Assembly: GCA_946477805.1 (NCBI GenBank)
Contig: CAMKZP010000221.1
Coordinates: 1-6,459 of the forward strand
Length of the DNA stretch: 6,459 nt
Direction: 5' to 3'
From: an uncultured Enterobacter sp.
GTDB taxonomy: Bacteria; Pseudomonadota; Gammaproteobacteria; Enterobacterales; Enterobacteriaceae
In this document: piece by piece, positions 1 to 5,731 of the stretch
How the letters are laid out: each line of letters starts with the position of its first letter
How positions within the stretch are numbered: position 1 is the stretch's first letter
Position numbers and translations under genes: made by a program
Notes under the pieces: generated by a model
Seen by the model: the letters and a program-made list of their open reading frames with translations, nothing else
Databases searched by the model: none
Told to the model about the DNA's origin: nothing

Positions 1-973
1 CCAGCGGACGTCCGTAGAGATGGCGGATCACCGTGCGCTCCAGCACCATGCCAATTCCCGCCGTGATGCAAAACGCGACGGGCAGCGCCACAACGGGATA
101 GAGCGCCAGCCACTGCGGCGTGAAGTGCCCCATCGCCTGCTGAACCATCCAGGTTGCGTAGGCGCCCAGCATCAGCATTTCGCCGTGCGCCATGTTGATG
201 ACCCCCAGCAGTCCATAGGTGATCGCCAGACCGAGCGCGGCCAGCAGCAGGACCGACCCCAGCGACAGCCCCATAAAGGCCTGCCCGAGCAGGTCTCCCC
301 ACATCAGACGATGCTCAATCTGGCTGAGGCTCTCCTGAGCGGCGGCGCGCACGCGCGGGTCCGGTTCGGTTTGCGGCTGCGTGAACGGCGTCAGCGTTGA
401 CTGTACGTCCGGATCGTCAGACTGGCCCAGCAGCTCGACGGCCTTCAGTCGCGCCTCCGCCTGCGGGTTCGACAGCCCAAGCGTGGCCAGCGCCATCGTC
501 AGCGCATCCCGTGCGACGGCATCGGTTTCGACCTCAGCGCGCTTCTGCAGAAAACCGACCATACCAGGCTGTGCATTACGCTGCAGCTGGCGGGCGGCGG
601 AGCGCCTTTGCGTGACGTTGTCACTGACAAGCTGATGCGTTGCCAGCGCCGTAGCGGCTAAGACGCGCAGCCGGTTGGTCAGCCGTACCGCCTTGAGCGG
701 CCCTGCCGCCGCCGCTGCGTCGCCCAGCGCGACGGTTTCCCCGCCGCTGCGCGTAAAGGCATGCTTTTGGGCATCGGCATACAGGCTCTCCTGCTGCAGC
801 GCCTCAAGCAGAGGCAGCCGGGTCGGCTCCGGCGCAGCCGCCCACTGCTCAAGCAGCGCGGCCTGCTGACCGCGCGCTGCGGCGACAAAATCATCGGCGT
901 CCGATGCCTGCGCCATCCCTGGCAGCAGTCCGGTAAGCCATACAATAGCGATGAACATGCGCATGGCGTTCAT
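1..973 (-). CDS. urtB: Urea ABC transporter permease UrtB (partial, C-terminal end beyond left edge)
   Basis: This is one of two inner-membrane permease subunits of the high-affinity urea ABC importer UrtABCDE, a branch of the LivH/LivM family. The frame is open for 324 codons from an ATG at 973 to the left edge. The family in enterics is usually somewhat over 500 residues, so roughly the last 200 are missing. Residues 1-23 form a signal peptide ending in MAQA. Residues 24 to about 223 form the extended helical periplasmic region typical of UrtB and absent from plain LivH. The permease domain starts near M224 with hydrophobic helices and carries the family signature N260-M-A-H-G-E265 inside GVINMAHGEMLMLGAY. 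The first ATG is chosen because GGGAG lies 7 bases upstream; in-frame ATGs at codons 4 and 6 are less well placed. It lies 24 bp after urtA, so the two are almost certainly co-transcribed. urtC, urtD and urtE are expected further left. Confidence 0.95.
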   Translation of the reverse strand, partial: MNAMRMFIAIVWLTGLLPGMAQASDADDFVAAARGQQAALLEQWAAAPEPTRLPLLEALQQESLYADAQKHAFTRSGGETVALGDAAAAAGPLKAVRLTNRLRVLAATALATHQLVSDNVTQRRSAARQLQRNAQPGMVGFLQKRAEVETDAVARDALTMALATLGLSNPQAEARLKAVELLGQSDDPDVQSTLTPFTQPQTEPDPRVRAAAQESLSQIEHRLMWGDLLGQAFMGLSLGSVLLLAALGLAITYGLLGVINMAHGEMLMLGAYATWMVQQAMGHFTPQWLALYPVVALPVAFCITAGIGMVLERTVIRHLYGRPL

Positions 974-997
974 GACTTTTCTCCCTGCGGTTTTGGC

Positions 998-2269
998 TTA
1001 GTTGCTGGCGGTTTTCATCGGCTGTTCGGGCTTTTTGTCATTCCCGGCGATAAACGGACTCCACGGCTGGGCGCGCACCGTTTCTTCGGTCTGCCAGACC
1101 ACGTTGAACTGGCCGTTACCCTCGATTTCGCCGATCATCACAGGCTTGTGCAGGTGGTGGTTGGTGGCATCCATGGTCAGGGTAAAGCCAGACGGCGCCT
1201 TGAAGGATTGGCCCGCCATGGCTGCGCGCACTTTATCCACGTCGGTCGTGCCCGCTTTTTCGACCGCCTGCGCCCACATGTGGATGCCCACGTACGTCGC
1301 TTCCATCGGGTCGTTGGTCACTACGGAATCGGCGTTGGGCAGCCTGTGCGCTTTGGCATAGGCTTTGTAATCGGCCACGAAGGCCTGGTTGGTTGGGTTA
1401 TCGACGGACTCAAAGTAGTTCCACGCCGCCAGGTTACCCACCAGCGGTTTGGCGTCAATGCCGCGCAGCTCCTCTTCCCCCACCGAGAACGCCACCACCG
1501 GCACATCCGTCGCTTTCAGGCCCTGATTCGCCAGCTCCTTGTAGAACGGCACGTTGGAGTCACCGTTGATGGTGGAAACCACCGCCGTTTTACCGCCCGT
1601 GGAGAACTTTTTGATGCTGGAGACGATGGTCTGGTAGTCGCTGTGGCCGAACGGGGTGTAAACCTCTTCGATGTCTTTATCCTCAACGCCCTTCGAATGC
1701 AGGAAGGCGCGCAGGATCTTGTTGGTGGTGCGCGGATAAACGTAATCCGTGCCCAGCAGGAAGAAACGCTTCGCGCTGCCGCCGTCTTCGCTCATCAGGT
1801 ACTCCACGGCCGGGATCGCCTGCTGGTTTGGCGCCGCGCCGGTATAAAAGACGTTAGGCGACATCTCTTCACCCTCGTACTGCACCGGGTAGAACAGCAG
1901 GCCGTTCAGCTCTTCAAACACCGGCAGAACCGATTTGCGCGATACCGACGTCCAGCAGCCAAACACCACCGCCACCTTGTCCTGGCTCAGCAGCTGCCGG
2001 GCTTTCTCCGCGAACAGCGGCCAGTTAGAGGCCGGGTCAACCACCACGGGCTCCAGTTTTTTACCCAGCACCCCGCCTTTGGCGTTGATCTCATCAATCG
2101 TCATCAGGGCCACATCTTTCAGGGGCGTTTCCGAGATCGCCATCGTGCCGGACAGCGAGTGCATGATCCCGACTTTAATCGTATCCGCGGCCTGCGCGCC
2201 AAAACTCATTCCCATGGCGACTACGGAGGCAGACAGGACAAAGGCTTTTACAAAGGTACGACGGTGCAT
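998..2269 (-). CDS. urtA: Urea ABC transporter substrate-binding protein UrtA
   Basis: This is the periplasmic urea-binding protein that delivers urea to the UrtBC permease. It has 423 residues, the usual full length for UrtA, and the type 1 periplasmic-binding fold (Peripla_BP_5/amide-binding class) spans about residues 29-395. The N-terminus reads HRRTFVK, a good twin-arginine motif (R3-R4-x-F-x-K), followed by a hydrophobic stretch and a signal-peptidase site GAQA27|A28. Export through the Tat pathway is therefore likely, as reported for other UrtA-type proteins. Recognisable UrtA segments include TIKVGIMHSLSGTMAISE near the mature start, VVFGCWTSVSRKSVLPVFE, GTDYVYPRTTNKILRAFL and NHHLHKPVMIGEI near the C-terminus. 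The start at 2269 has a GGAG ribosome-binding site 7 bases upstream. It is the first gene of the operon, with urtB 24 bp downstream. Its own sigma-54 promoter lies at 2349-2364. No damage is seen. Confidence 0.96.
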   Translation of the reverse strand: MHRRTFVKAFVLSASVVAMGMSFGAQAADTIKVGIMHSLSGTMAISETPLKDVALMTIDEINAKGGVLGKKLEPVVVDPASNWPLFAEKARQLLSQDKVAVVFGCWTSVSRKSVLPVFEELNGLLFYPVQYEGEEMSPNVFYTGAAPNQQAIPAVEYLMSEDGGSAKRFFLLGTDYVYPRTTNKILRAFLHSKGVEDKDIEEVYTPFGHSDYQTIVSSIKKFSTGGKTAVVSTINGDSNVPFYKELANQGLKATDVPVVAFSVGEEELRGIDAKPLVGNLAAWNYFESVDNPTNQAFVADYKAYAKAHRLPNADSVVTNDPMEATYVGIHMWAQAVEKAGTTDVDKVRAAMAGQSFKAPSGFTLTMDATNHHLHKPVMIGEIEGNGQFNVVWQTEETVRAQPWSPFIAGNDKKPEQPMKTASN

Positions 2270-2348
2270 ATTTTCACTCCTGAAAGAAAGCTGTGCGAAA
2301 GCGTCCGTTACCGCAGAACGCAGAAAAAGGTGACGTCAGCTTAACGAG

Positions 2349-2364
2349 AGCAAAAAGGATGCCA
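2349..2364 (-). promoter_or_regulatory. Sigma-54 (RpoN) promoter for urtAB
   Basis: On the minus strand the sequence reads TGGCATCCTTTTTGCT, against the RpoN consensus TGGCAC-N5-TTGCW. Only the last base of the -24 block differs. The invariant GG and GC doublets have the required 10-base spacing (GG at 2363-2362, GC at 2351-2350). The predicted transcript starts near 2338 and has a leader of about 69 nt before the urtA ATG. Nitrogen-regulated urea transport makes this assignment biologically sensible. It was identified by eye, without a scoring matrix. Confidence 0.7.
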
Positions 2365-2432
2365 GGATGAAAGCGTTGGGTTTACGGCGGGGCGAGCGGG
2401 TTGCAGAGCCGGAAACGACTCAGAATGGCACA

Positions 2433-2457
2433 GCGCTGCACCGTAATAATGCAGCGC
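2433..2457 (-). promoter_or_regulatory. NtrC-like enhancer dyad upstream of the urtA sigma-54 promoter
   Basis: The core TGCACCGTAATAATGCA (2437-2453) matches 14 of 17 positions of the NtrC consensus TGCACYAWWWTGGTGCA. The dyad extends to perfect 8-base arms, GCGCTGCA at 2433-2440 and TGCAGCGC at 2450-2457, around a 9-base centre. The centre lies about 107 bp upstream of the predicted sigma-54 start, the usual enhancer distance (compare glnAp2). The other reading is a transcript-end hairpin for the MetE-like gene, whose stop codon is 14 bp away. There is no T-tract after the stem on the minus strand, which makes a Rho-independent terminator less likely. Confidence 0.5.
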
Positions 2458-2470
2458 CGCGGTTACAGGC

Positions 2471-3574
2471 TTACCAGACTTCGCTGGCGATTTGCGTCAC
2501 CAGGCGAACTTTGTCCCACTGCTGGGCTTCGTTGAGGCTGTTTCCCTCTTCGGTGGAGGCAAAGCCGCACTGCGGGCTGAGGCAGATTTGCTCTTTAGCC
2601 ACGTATTTCGCGGCCTCTTCCAGACGCGCCTTCACCCCTTGCGGGTTTTCCAGCTCGCCGTTTTTGGTGGTGATAAGGCCCAGCACCACCTGCTGTTTGC
2701 CGGGGCGCACAAAGCGTAGCGGCGCGAAGTCACCGCTGCGGTCGTTATCGTATTCGAGGAAGAACGCGTCCACGTTCACGGTACCGAACAGCACTTCCGC
2801 CACCGGCTCGTAGCCGCCTTCGGAGATCCAGGTCGAGCGGAAGTTACCGCGGCAGACGTGCAGCCCGATGGTGAGGTCTTCCGGCTTGCCCTCCAGCGCC
2901 TTATTCAGCACGCGGGCATAGATGCGCGCCAGCTCGTCCGCGTCATCGCCGCGCTCGCGGATCTGGCGGCGCTGGTCGTCCGAGCAAAGATAGGCCCAGA
3001 CGGTGTCATCCAGCTGCAGATAGCGGCAGCCCGCGTCGTAGAAGGCCTGAATCGCATCCCGCCAGGTGGTCGCCAGATCGTCAAAATAGTCCTTCAGATC
3101 CGGGTAAACCGTGGCGTCGATATCCTTACGGCCGCCGCGGAAGTGCAGCACGCTCGGGCTAGGGATGGTCATCTTCGGCTCGGCGCTACCGCTGATGCTT
3201 TTCAGGTAGCGGAAGTCCTCCAGCATCGGATGATCGCCAAAGCCCAGCTTGCCCGTCACGCGCACGCCGTGGGCCCTGGTCTGAACGCCGTTAAACTGAA
3301 TGCCCTGCTGAGAATCATAGCGTTCCACGCCCTGCAGACCGTCGAAGAAATCGAAATGCCACCAGGCGCGACGAAACTCCCCGTCCGTCACCACGTGAAG
3401 CCCGCAGGCGCACTGCTGCTCGACAACGCGGCGGATAGCCTCATCCTCTACCGCACGAAGCTGCCCGGCATCGATTTCGCCGCTGGCAAACTTCAGGCGA
3501 GCCTCTTTAATGGCGTCGGGGCGTAAAAAACTGCCGACTACATCGGCGCGGTACGGGGCGTGCTGTCGCTGCAT
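2471..3574 (-). CDS. Stand-alone MetE catalytic-domain protein (cobalamin-independent methionine synthase family)
   Basis: This 367-residue protein belongs to the MetE C-terminal-domain family (YxjG/YxjH-like, often annotated 5-methyltetrahydropteroyltriglutamate-homocysteine S-methyltransferase). It is about half the length of true MetE and lacks the N-terminal domain. Family features are the N-terminal RADVVGSFLRP segment, VVTDGE at 61-66, LQLDD at 186-190, and the four expected zinc ligands: H239 and C241 in GLHVCRGN, E274 in FFLEYDN, and C336 in SPQCGF. It should therefore bind zinc and activate a thiol such as homocysteine, most likely in the cytoplasm. The methyl donor cannot be read from sequence. 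The start at 3574 is chosen for a GAGGAG ribosome-binding site about 7 bases upstream; a GTG at 3610 would add 12 residues but has no such site. The upstream gap carries MetJ-like and MetR-like sites, supporting a role in methionine metabolism. An alternative is transfer to another thiol, as in epoxyalkane:CoM transferases of the same fold. Confidence 0.88.
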   Translation of the reverse strand: MQRQHAPYRADVVGSFLRPDAIKEARLKFASGEIDAGQLRAVEDEAIRRVVEQQCACGLHVVTDGEFRRAWWHFDFFDGLQGVERYDSQQGIQFNGVQTRAHGVRVTGKLGFGDHPMLEDFRYLKSISGSAEPKMTIPSPSVLHFRGGRKDIDATVYPDLKDYFDDLATTWRDAIQAFYDAGCRYLQLDDTVWAYLCSDDQRRQIRERGDDADELARIYARVLNKALEGKPEDLTIGLHVCRGNFRSTWISEGGYEPVAEVLFGTVNVDAFFLEYDNDRSGDFAPLRFVRPGKQQVVLGLITTKNGELENPQGVKARLEEAAKYVAKEQICLSPQCGFASTEEGNSLNEAQQWDKVRLVTQIASEVW

Positions 3575-3633
3575 GGAAATCTCCTCTGTCTGTTGGCGAT
3601 AATTGCCCACAGTGATAGTTCATCATTTGAATC

Positions 3634-3662
3634 TTTAGACTTCTGGATGTCTAAATGTCCAA
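3634..3662 (-). promoter_or_regulatory. Candidate sigma-70 promoter overlapped by MetJ boxes, for the MetE-like gene
   Basis: The minus strand has TTGGAC (3662-3657) and TCTAAA (3639-3634) separated by 17 bases, a moderate -35/-10 pair. Transcription would start near 3627, about 53 nt before the ATG. The elements are individually imperfect (about 3-4 of 6 matches each). The call rests mainly on the exact spacing and the overlap with the MetJ-like operator. Confidence 0.4.
3637..3660 (-). promoter_or_regulatory. Tandem MetJ operator (three met boxes)
   Basis: Three contiguous 8-base units on the plus strand, AGACTTCT, GGATGTCT and AAATGTCC, match the met box AGACGTCT at 7, 6 and 5 of 8 positions. 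MetJ with S-adenosylmethionine binds arrays of two or more such boxes and represses methionine genes. The array covers the spacer of the candidate promoter, the usual position for repression. Individual boxes in real operators are often imperfect, so this is a good but unproven match. Confidence 0.5.
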
Positions 3663-3694
3663 AAAAGATGTCATACCTGCCGCCTGACGACAAA

Positions 3695-3727
3695 CGAGAA
3701 AATTTCATGGGTGTTGAAAAAATTTCA
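3695..3727 (-). promoter_or_regulatory. MetR-type activator site, one exact and one half-conserved copy
   Basis: The segment at 3715-3727 is TGAAAAAATTTCA, an exact fit to the MetR consensus TGAA-N5-TTCA with A at the centre. Exactly 20 bp away, at 3695-3707, a second 13-mer keeps the TTCA half-site and the A-rich centre but has CGAG instead of TGAA. The two copies share the 10-mer AAAATTTCAT (3699-3708 and 3719-3728). They lie about 74 and 94 bp upstream of the predicted start of the MetE-like transcript, plausible for a LysR-type activator that binds tandem sites, as at metE. AT-rich DNA can produce such a match by chance. Confidence 0.4.
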
Positions 3728-3730
3728 TCT

Positions 3731-4144
3731 TCACGCTGACGGAGCGGCGTCCTGATGGGCAAATTCAAAACGCTCATCTTCCCAGCCGGTAATTCCGCCG
3801 AGCATGATTTTGACGGGAAGCCCCAGGCGCGCCAGCTTCAGCGCCGCCCTGTCCGCGCCGTTACAGTGCGGTCCGGCACAGTACACCACGAAGAGCGTGC
3901 CTGCGGGCCACTGCGCCATCCGCTCCGGCGTAATCTGGCTCCACGGCAGGTGGATTGCTCCCGGCACGTGGCGACGGGCGAACTGCTCGGCCTTGCCCAC
4001 CACGTGCAGCAGCACAAAATCCTGCTCCTGGTTGACCAGCGCGTGGTGCACGTCGGCGCAGTCCGTCTCAACGCTCAGGCGGCGCAGAAAATGGGCAACC
4101 GCCTCCTGCGGCTCAGCTGCCGGAAATTCAGTAACATAGCTCAT
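3731..4144 (-). CDS. Single-domain rhodanese-like sulfurtransferase
   Basis: This is a 137-residue cytoplasmic protein with one rhodanese domain (about residues 15-127) and no signal peptide. Rhodanese landmarks are FARRHVPGAIHLPW at 55-68 (the usual xGHIPGAxxLP strand), the active-site loop after strand VVYC89 in CAGPHCNGADRAA, and LGGITGW at 115-121 before the last helix. C89 sits at the normal persulfide-carrying position. C94 is a second cysteine in the same loop, seen in the C-x-GP-x-CN subgroup. An Asp commonly found after the second strand (L-x-D-x-R) is replaced here by H47 in VLLHVVG, so substrate or chemistry may differ. The start at 4144 is supported by GAGGAAGG just upstream. It is transcribed away from ftrA, and such rhodanese/FtrA neighbours suggest regulation by FtrA. 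The sulfur acceptor is unknown. Confidence 0.87.
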   Translation of the reverse strand: MSYVTEFPAAEPQEAVAHFLRRLSVETDCADVHHALVNQEQDFVLLHVVGKAEQFARRHVPGAIHLPWSQITPERMAQWPAGTLFVVYCAGPHCNGADRAALKLARLGLPVKIMLGGITGWEDERFEFAHQDAAPSA

Positions 4145-4168
4145 GATCCTTCCTCATCTTTGTCGTTT

Positions 4169-4178
4169 GTGTTAACAC
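4169..4178. promoter_or_regulatory. Palindrome in the rhodanese/ftrA divergent gap
   Basis: GTGTTAACAC is a perfect 10-base palindrome in the 61-bp gap between the two divergent starts, 24 bp from the rhodanese ATG and 27 bp from the first ftrA ATG. Its central position suits an operator or overlapping promoter elements. AraC-type regulators usually bind direct repeats, so binding by FtrA is only a guess. I found no convincing -10/-35 pair for either gene here. Confidence 0.3.
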
Positions 4179-4205
4179 TACTCTATCCATAAATTCAGCC
4201 AGTGA

Positions 4206-5219
4206 ATGCCTCCGCTTATGCCAGAAAACCGCAAAAAGATGACAAACTTAAGGCACGCGTCGCCGCCCGGCGTTGTCGTTCTGGCCTACGACGGGTTATG
4301 CACCTTCGAGTTTGGCGTGGCGGTGGAGATTTTCGGTCTGCCGCGCCCGGAAATGGGTGAGGCCTGGTACCGGTTTGCCGTCGCGGGGGTGGACGAAGGC
4401 GAGCTGCGGGCAACGGGCGGGATCCGCATTCTGACCGACGGCGATCTCAGCCTGCTCAACGCGGCGGACGTGATCGTCATTCCCGGCTGGCGTGGGGCAG
4501 ACCAGGCCGTTCCGGCACCGCTTTGTGAGGCGCTGCGCCAGGCCAGCGCGCGCGGCTGCCGTCTGCTTTCCATCTGCTCCGGCGTGTTTGTGCTGGCGGC
4601 GACGGGGCTGCTCGACGGGCGAAAAGCCACCACCCACTGGCGCTACGTGGAGGTGCTGAAAAGACGCTTTCCGGCCATCGACGTGGTCGAAGACGTGCTG
4701 TATCAGGATGAGGGGAATATTCTGACGTCCGCGGGCAGCGCGGCCGGAATCGATTTATGCCTGCACGTGGTGCGCCGGGACTACGGCATGGAGGCGGCAA
4801 ACCGCGTTGCGCGGCGTCTGGTGATCCCGCCGCACCGGGATGGTTCCCAGACGCAGCAGCTAAGCCGCCCGGTAGCGCAGCTGCGGGAGAGCCAGCGTCT
4901 GGGCCAGCTGTTTGATTACCTGCACCAGCATCTCGCCGCCTCGCATACCGTGGACTCCCTTTCGCGCCGGGTCGGGATGAGCCAGCGCACGTTTCTGCGC
5001 CGCTTTCAGGACGCGACCGGCACCACCCCCGCGCGATGGTTGCTGAATGAACGCCTGCTGCGGGCCAAAGACTATCTCGAAAATAGCCGCCTGAGCATCG
5101 ACAGCATTGCCGAGCAGACGGGCTTTGGCCAGAGCGCCACCTTACGCCACCATTTCCGCCAGCATTACGCCCTGTCTCCCGCGCAGTATCGCAAGCAGTT
5201 CGCGCCGCCAGCCCGATAG
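4206..5219 (+). CDS. ftrA: FtrA-type transcriptional regulator (DJ-1/PfpI domain plus AraC helix-turn-helix)
   Basis: This cytoplasmic DNA-binding regulator is of the GlxA/FtrA type. Residues 22-190 (numbered from the first ATG) form a DJ-1/PfpI class I glutamine-amidotransferase-like domain. It opens with VVVLAYDGLCTFEFGVAVEIFGL and holds C124 in the nucleophile elbow LLSICSG, followed by TGLLDGRKATTHW. In this family the domain is thought to sense a ligand rather than act as an enzyme. Residues 250-333 form the AraC domain with two helix-turn-helices: VDSLSRRVGMSQRTFLRRF, then SIDSIAEQTGFGQSATLRHHF, ending in SPAQYRKQF. The start is uncertain: ATGs at 4206, 4218 and 4239 are in frame and none has a clear ribosome-binding site. 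Family length (about 320) favours 4239 (326 residues). It is divergent from the rhodanese gene, its probable target. The inducer is unknown. Confidence 0.9.
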   Translation: MPPLMPENRKKMTNLRHASPPGVVVLAYDGLCTFEFGVAVEIFGLPRPEMGEAWYRFAVAGVDEGELRATGGIRILTDGDLSLLNAADVIVIPGWRGADQAVPAPLCEALRQASARGCRLLSICSGVFVLAATGLLDGRKATTHWRYVEVLKRRFPAIDVVEDVLYQDEGNILTSAGSAAGIDLCLHVVRRDYGMEAANRVARRLVIPPHRDGSQTQQLSRPVAQLRESQRLGQLFDYLHQHLAASHTVDSLSRRVGMSQRTFLRRFQDATGTTPARWLLNERLLRAKDYLENSRLSIDSIAEQTGFGQSATLRHHFRQHYALSPAQYRKQFAPPAR

Positions 5220-5225
5220 GCAGGC

Positions 5226-5252
5226 AAAAAAAAACCGCCAGAATCTGGCGGT
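5226..5252 (-). terminator. Strong Rho-independent terminator for the minus-strand gene at 5369-5731
   Basis: The stem ACCGCCAG/CTGGCGGT (5234-5252) has 8 base pairs and a 3-base loop, and is followed on the minus strand by nine T residues (5234-5226, the first also closing the stem). This is a textbook terminator for transcripts coming from the right. On the plus strand the hairpin starts 15 bp after the ftrA stop but is followed only by TAAATGC, so it would terminate ftrA weakly at best. Confidence 0.88.
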
Positions 5253-5316
5253 AAATGCTTGCATGGATAGATTTGTATTTTCGTCTCTACGTCCCCGACA
5301 TTCCATGCCGGGCAGC
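5226..5316 (-). ncRNA. Candidate small RNA, or structured 3' UTR of the neighbouring gene
   Basis: On the minus strand a promoter-like TATAAC (5328-5323), with TTGAAT 15 bases further upstream, precedes a segment of about 90 nt. This segment holds an imperfect hairpin (CCCG-A-CAT/ATG-C-CGGG, 5294-5312, one mismatch), then an A-rich single-stranded stretch near 5268-5285, then the strong terminator with a nine-U tail. An A/U-rich segment and a long U tail are typical of Hfq-bound RNAs. GCATGGA in the first hairpin can also pair with TCCATGC near 5261-5267, giving an alternative fold. The spacing of the promoter elements is poor, so processing from the 3' end of the upstream gene's mRNA is an equal possibility. 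I do not recognise it as a known family. Confidence 0.25.
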
Positions 5317-5368
5317 GGATCCGTTATAACCTATCACTGCATCATTCAACGGGAGCTAAACAGAGGCG

Positions 5369-5731
5369 TTAACTTGATTTGGTATTAATTTGCAGGTAGC
5401 GCATCAGCCCCTGGTCGGCGCTTTGTTTTGCGTCGTCGTTAATGGCTTCGAGGTAGAACGAGCGCGAGACGCCGTAAGGCGCTTTTTCAGAAGGATAAAC
5501 GGCAAACTGGAACGTTTTTCCTCGGGTCTTGTTAACACAGCCTAATTCCCAACGCTCTTCACTCTTGCGCGTGCTATTACAGGCGACGCTGCCATAATCG
5601 CTGGTTAAATATGAGCCCACGCGGGATTCCGCCGACTGGATATAGTCTGGTTTATCATCCCAGTCATAGCTCATGCCCACCGCTGCCACAACGGCCACCG
5701 CCACCAGCGCGATCGATACTCTTTTTTTCAT
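5369..5731 (-). CDS. Unknown small secreted or membrane-anchored protein
   Basis: This 120-residue protein is not one I recognise. It begins MKKR followed by a hydrophobic, Ala/Val-rich segment at residues 5-20, giving a signal peptide or N-terminal anchor without a clear AxA cleavage site. The remainder is hydrophilic and probably periplasmic, with two cysteines (C51 and C65) suitable for one disulfide, and aromatic residues spread through YDWDDKPDY, TFQFAVYP and RSFYLEAI. There is no lipobox cysteine and no second membrane segment. The start at 5731 is preferred because the hydrophobic signal begins there and AAGGAACAGG lies upstream. A farther in-frame start at 5827 would place 32 residues, including the promoter -10 region, in front of the signal. 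It has its own promoter (5765-5770) and terminator (5226-5252), so it is probably monocistronic. Confidence 0.8.
   Translation of the reverse strand: MKKRVSIALVAVAVVAAVGMSYDWDDKPDYIQSAESRVGSYLTSDYGSVACNSTRKSEERWELGCVNKTRGKTFQFAVYPSEKAPYGVSRSFYLEAINDDAKQSADQGLMRYLQINTKSS

Noticed and set aside
2331..2338. TGACGTCA palindrome near the predicted urtA start as a MetJ box
   Set aside because: It is a single 6/8 match with no adjacent box. MetJ needs at least two tandem boxes, and urtA has no methionine link.
761..2344. 527-codon open frame on the plus strand, antisense to urtA and the start of urtB
   Set aside because: It lies wholly over two well-identified genes on the other strand. Its protein is rich in His, Arg and Gly with no domain, as expected for a mirror frame of GC-rich coding DNA.
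2858..3526. 222-codon plus-strand frame antisense to the MetE-like gene
   Set aside because: It is a mirror frame of a gene with intact family motifs, and has no ribosome-binding site or recognisable motif.
3575..3610. 12-residue longer N-terminus for the MetE-like protein from a GTG at 3610
   Set aside because: There is no ribosome-binding site before the GTG, while a strong GAGGAG precedes the ATG at 3574, where family homology also begins.
3755..4192. Plus-strand frame of 145 codons antisense to the rhodanese gene, running into the divergent promoter gap
   Set aside because: The rhodanese on the other strand has clear family motifs and a good ribosome-binding site; this frame has neither.
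5294..5312. Imperfect hairpin as a second terminator
   Set aside because: It has one internal mismatch and no T-tract on either strand. It is kept only as a structural element of the small-RNA candidate.
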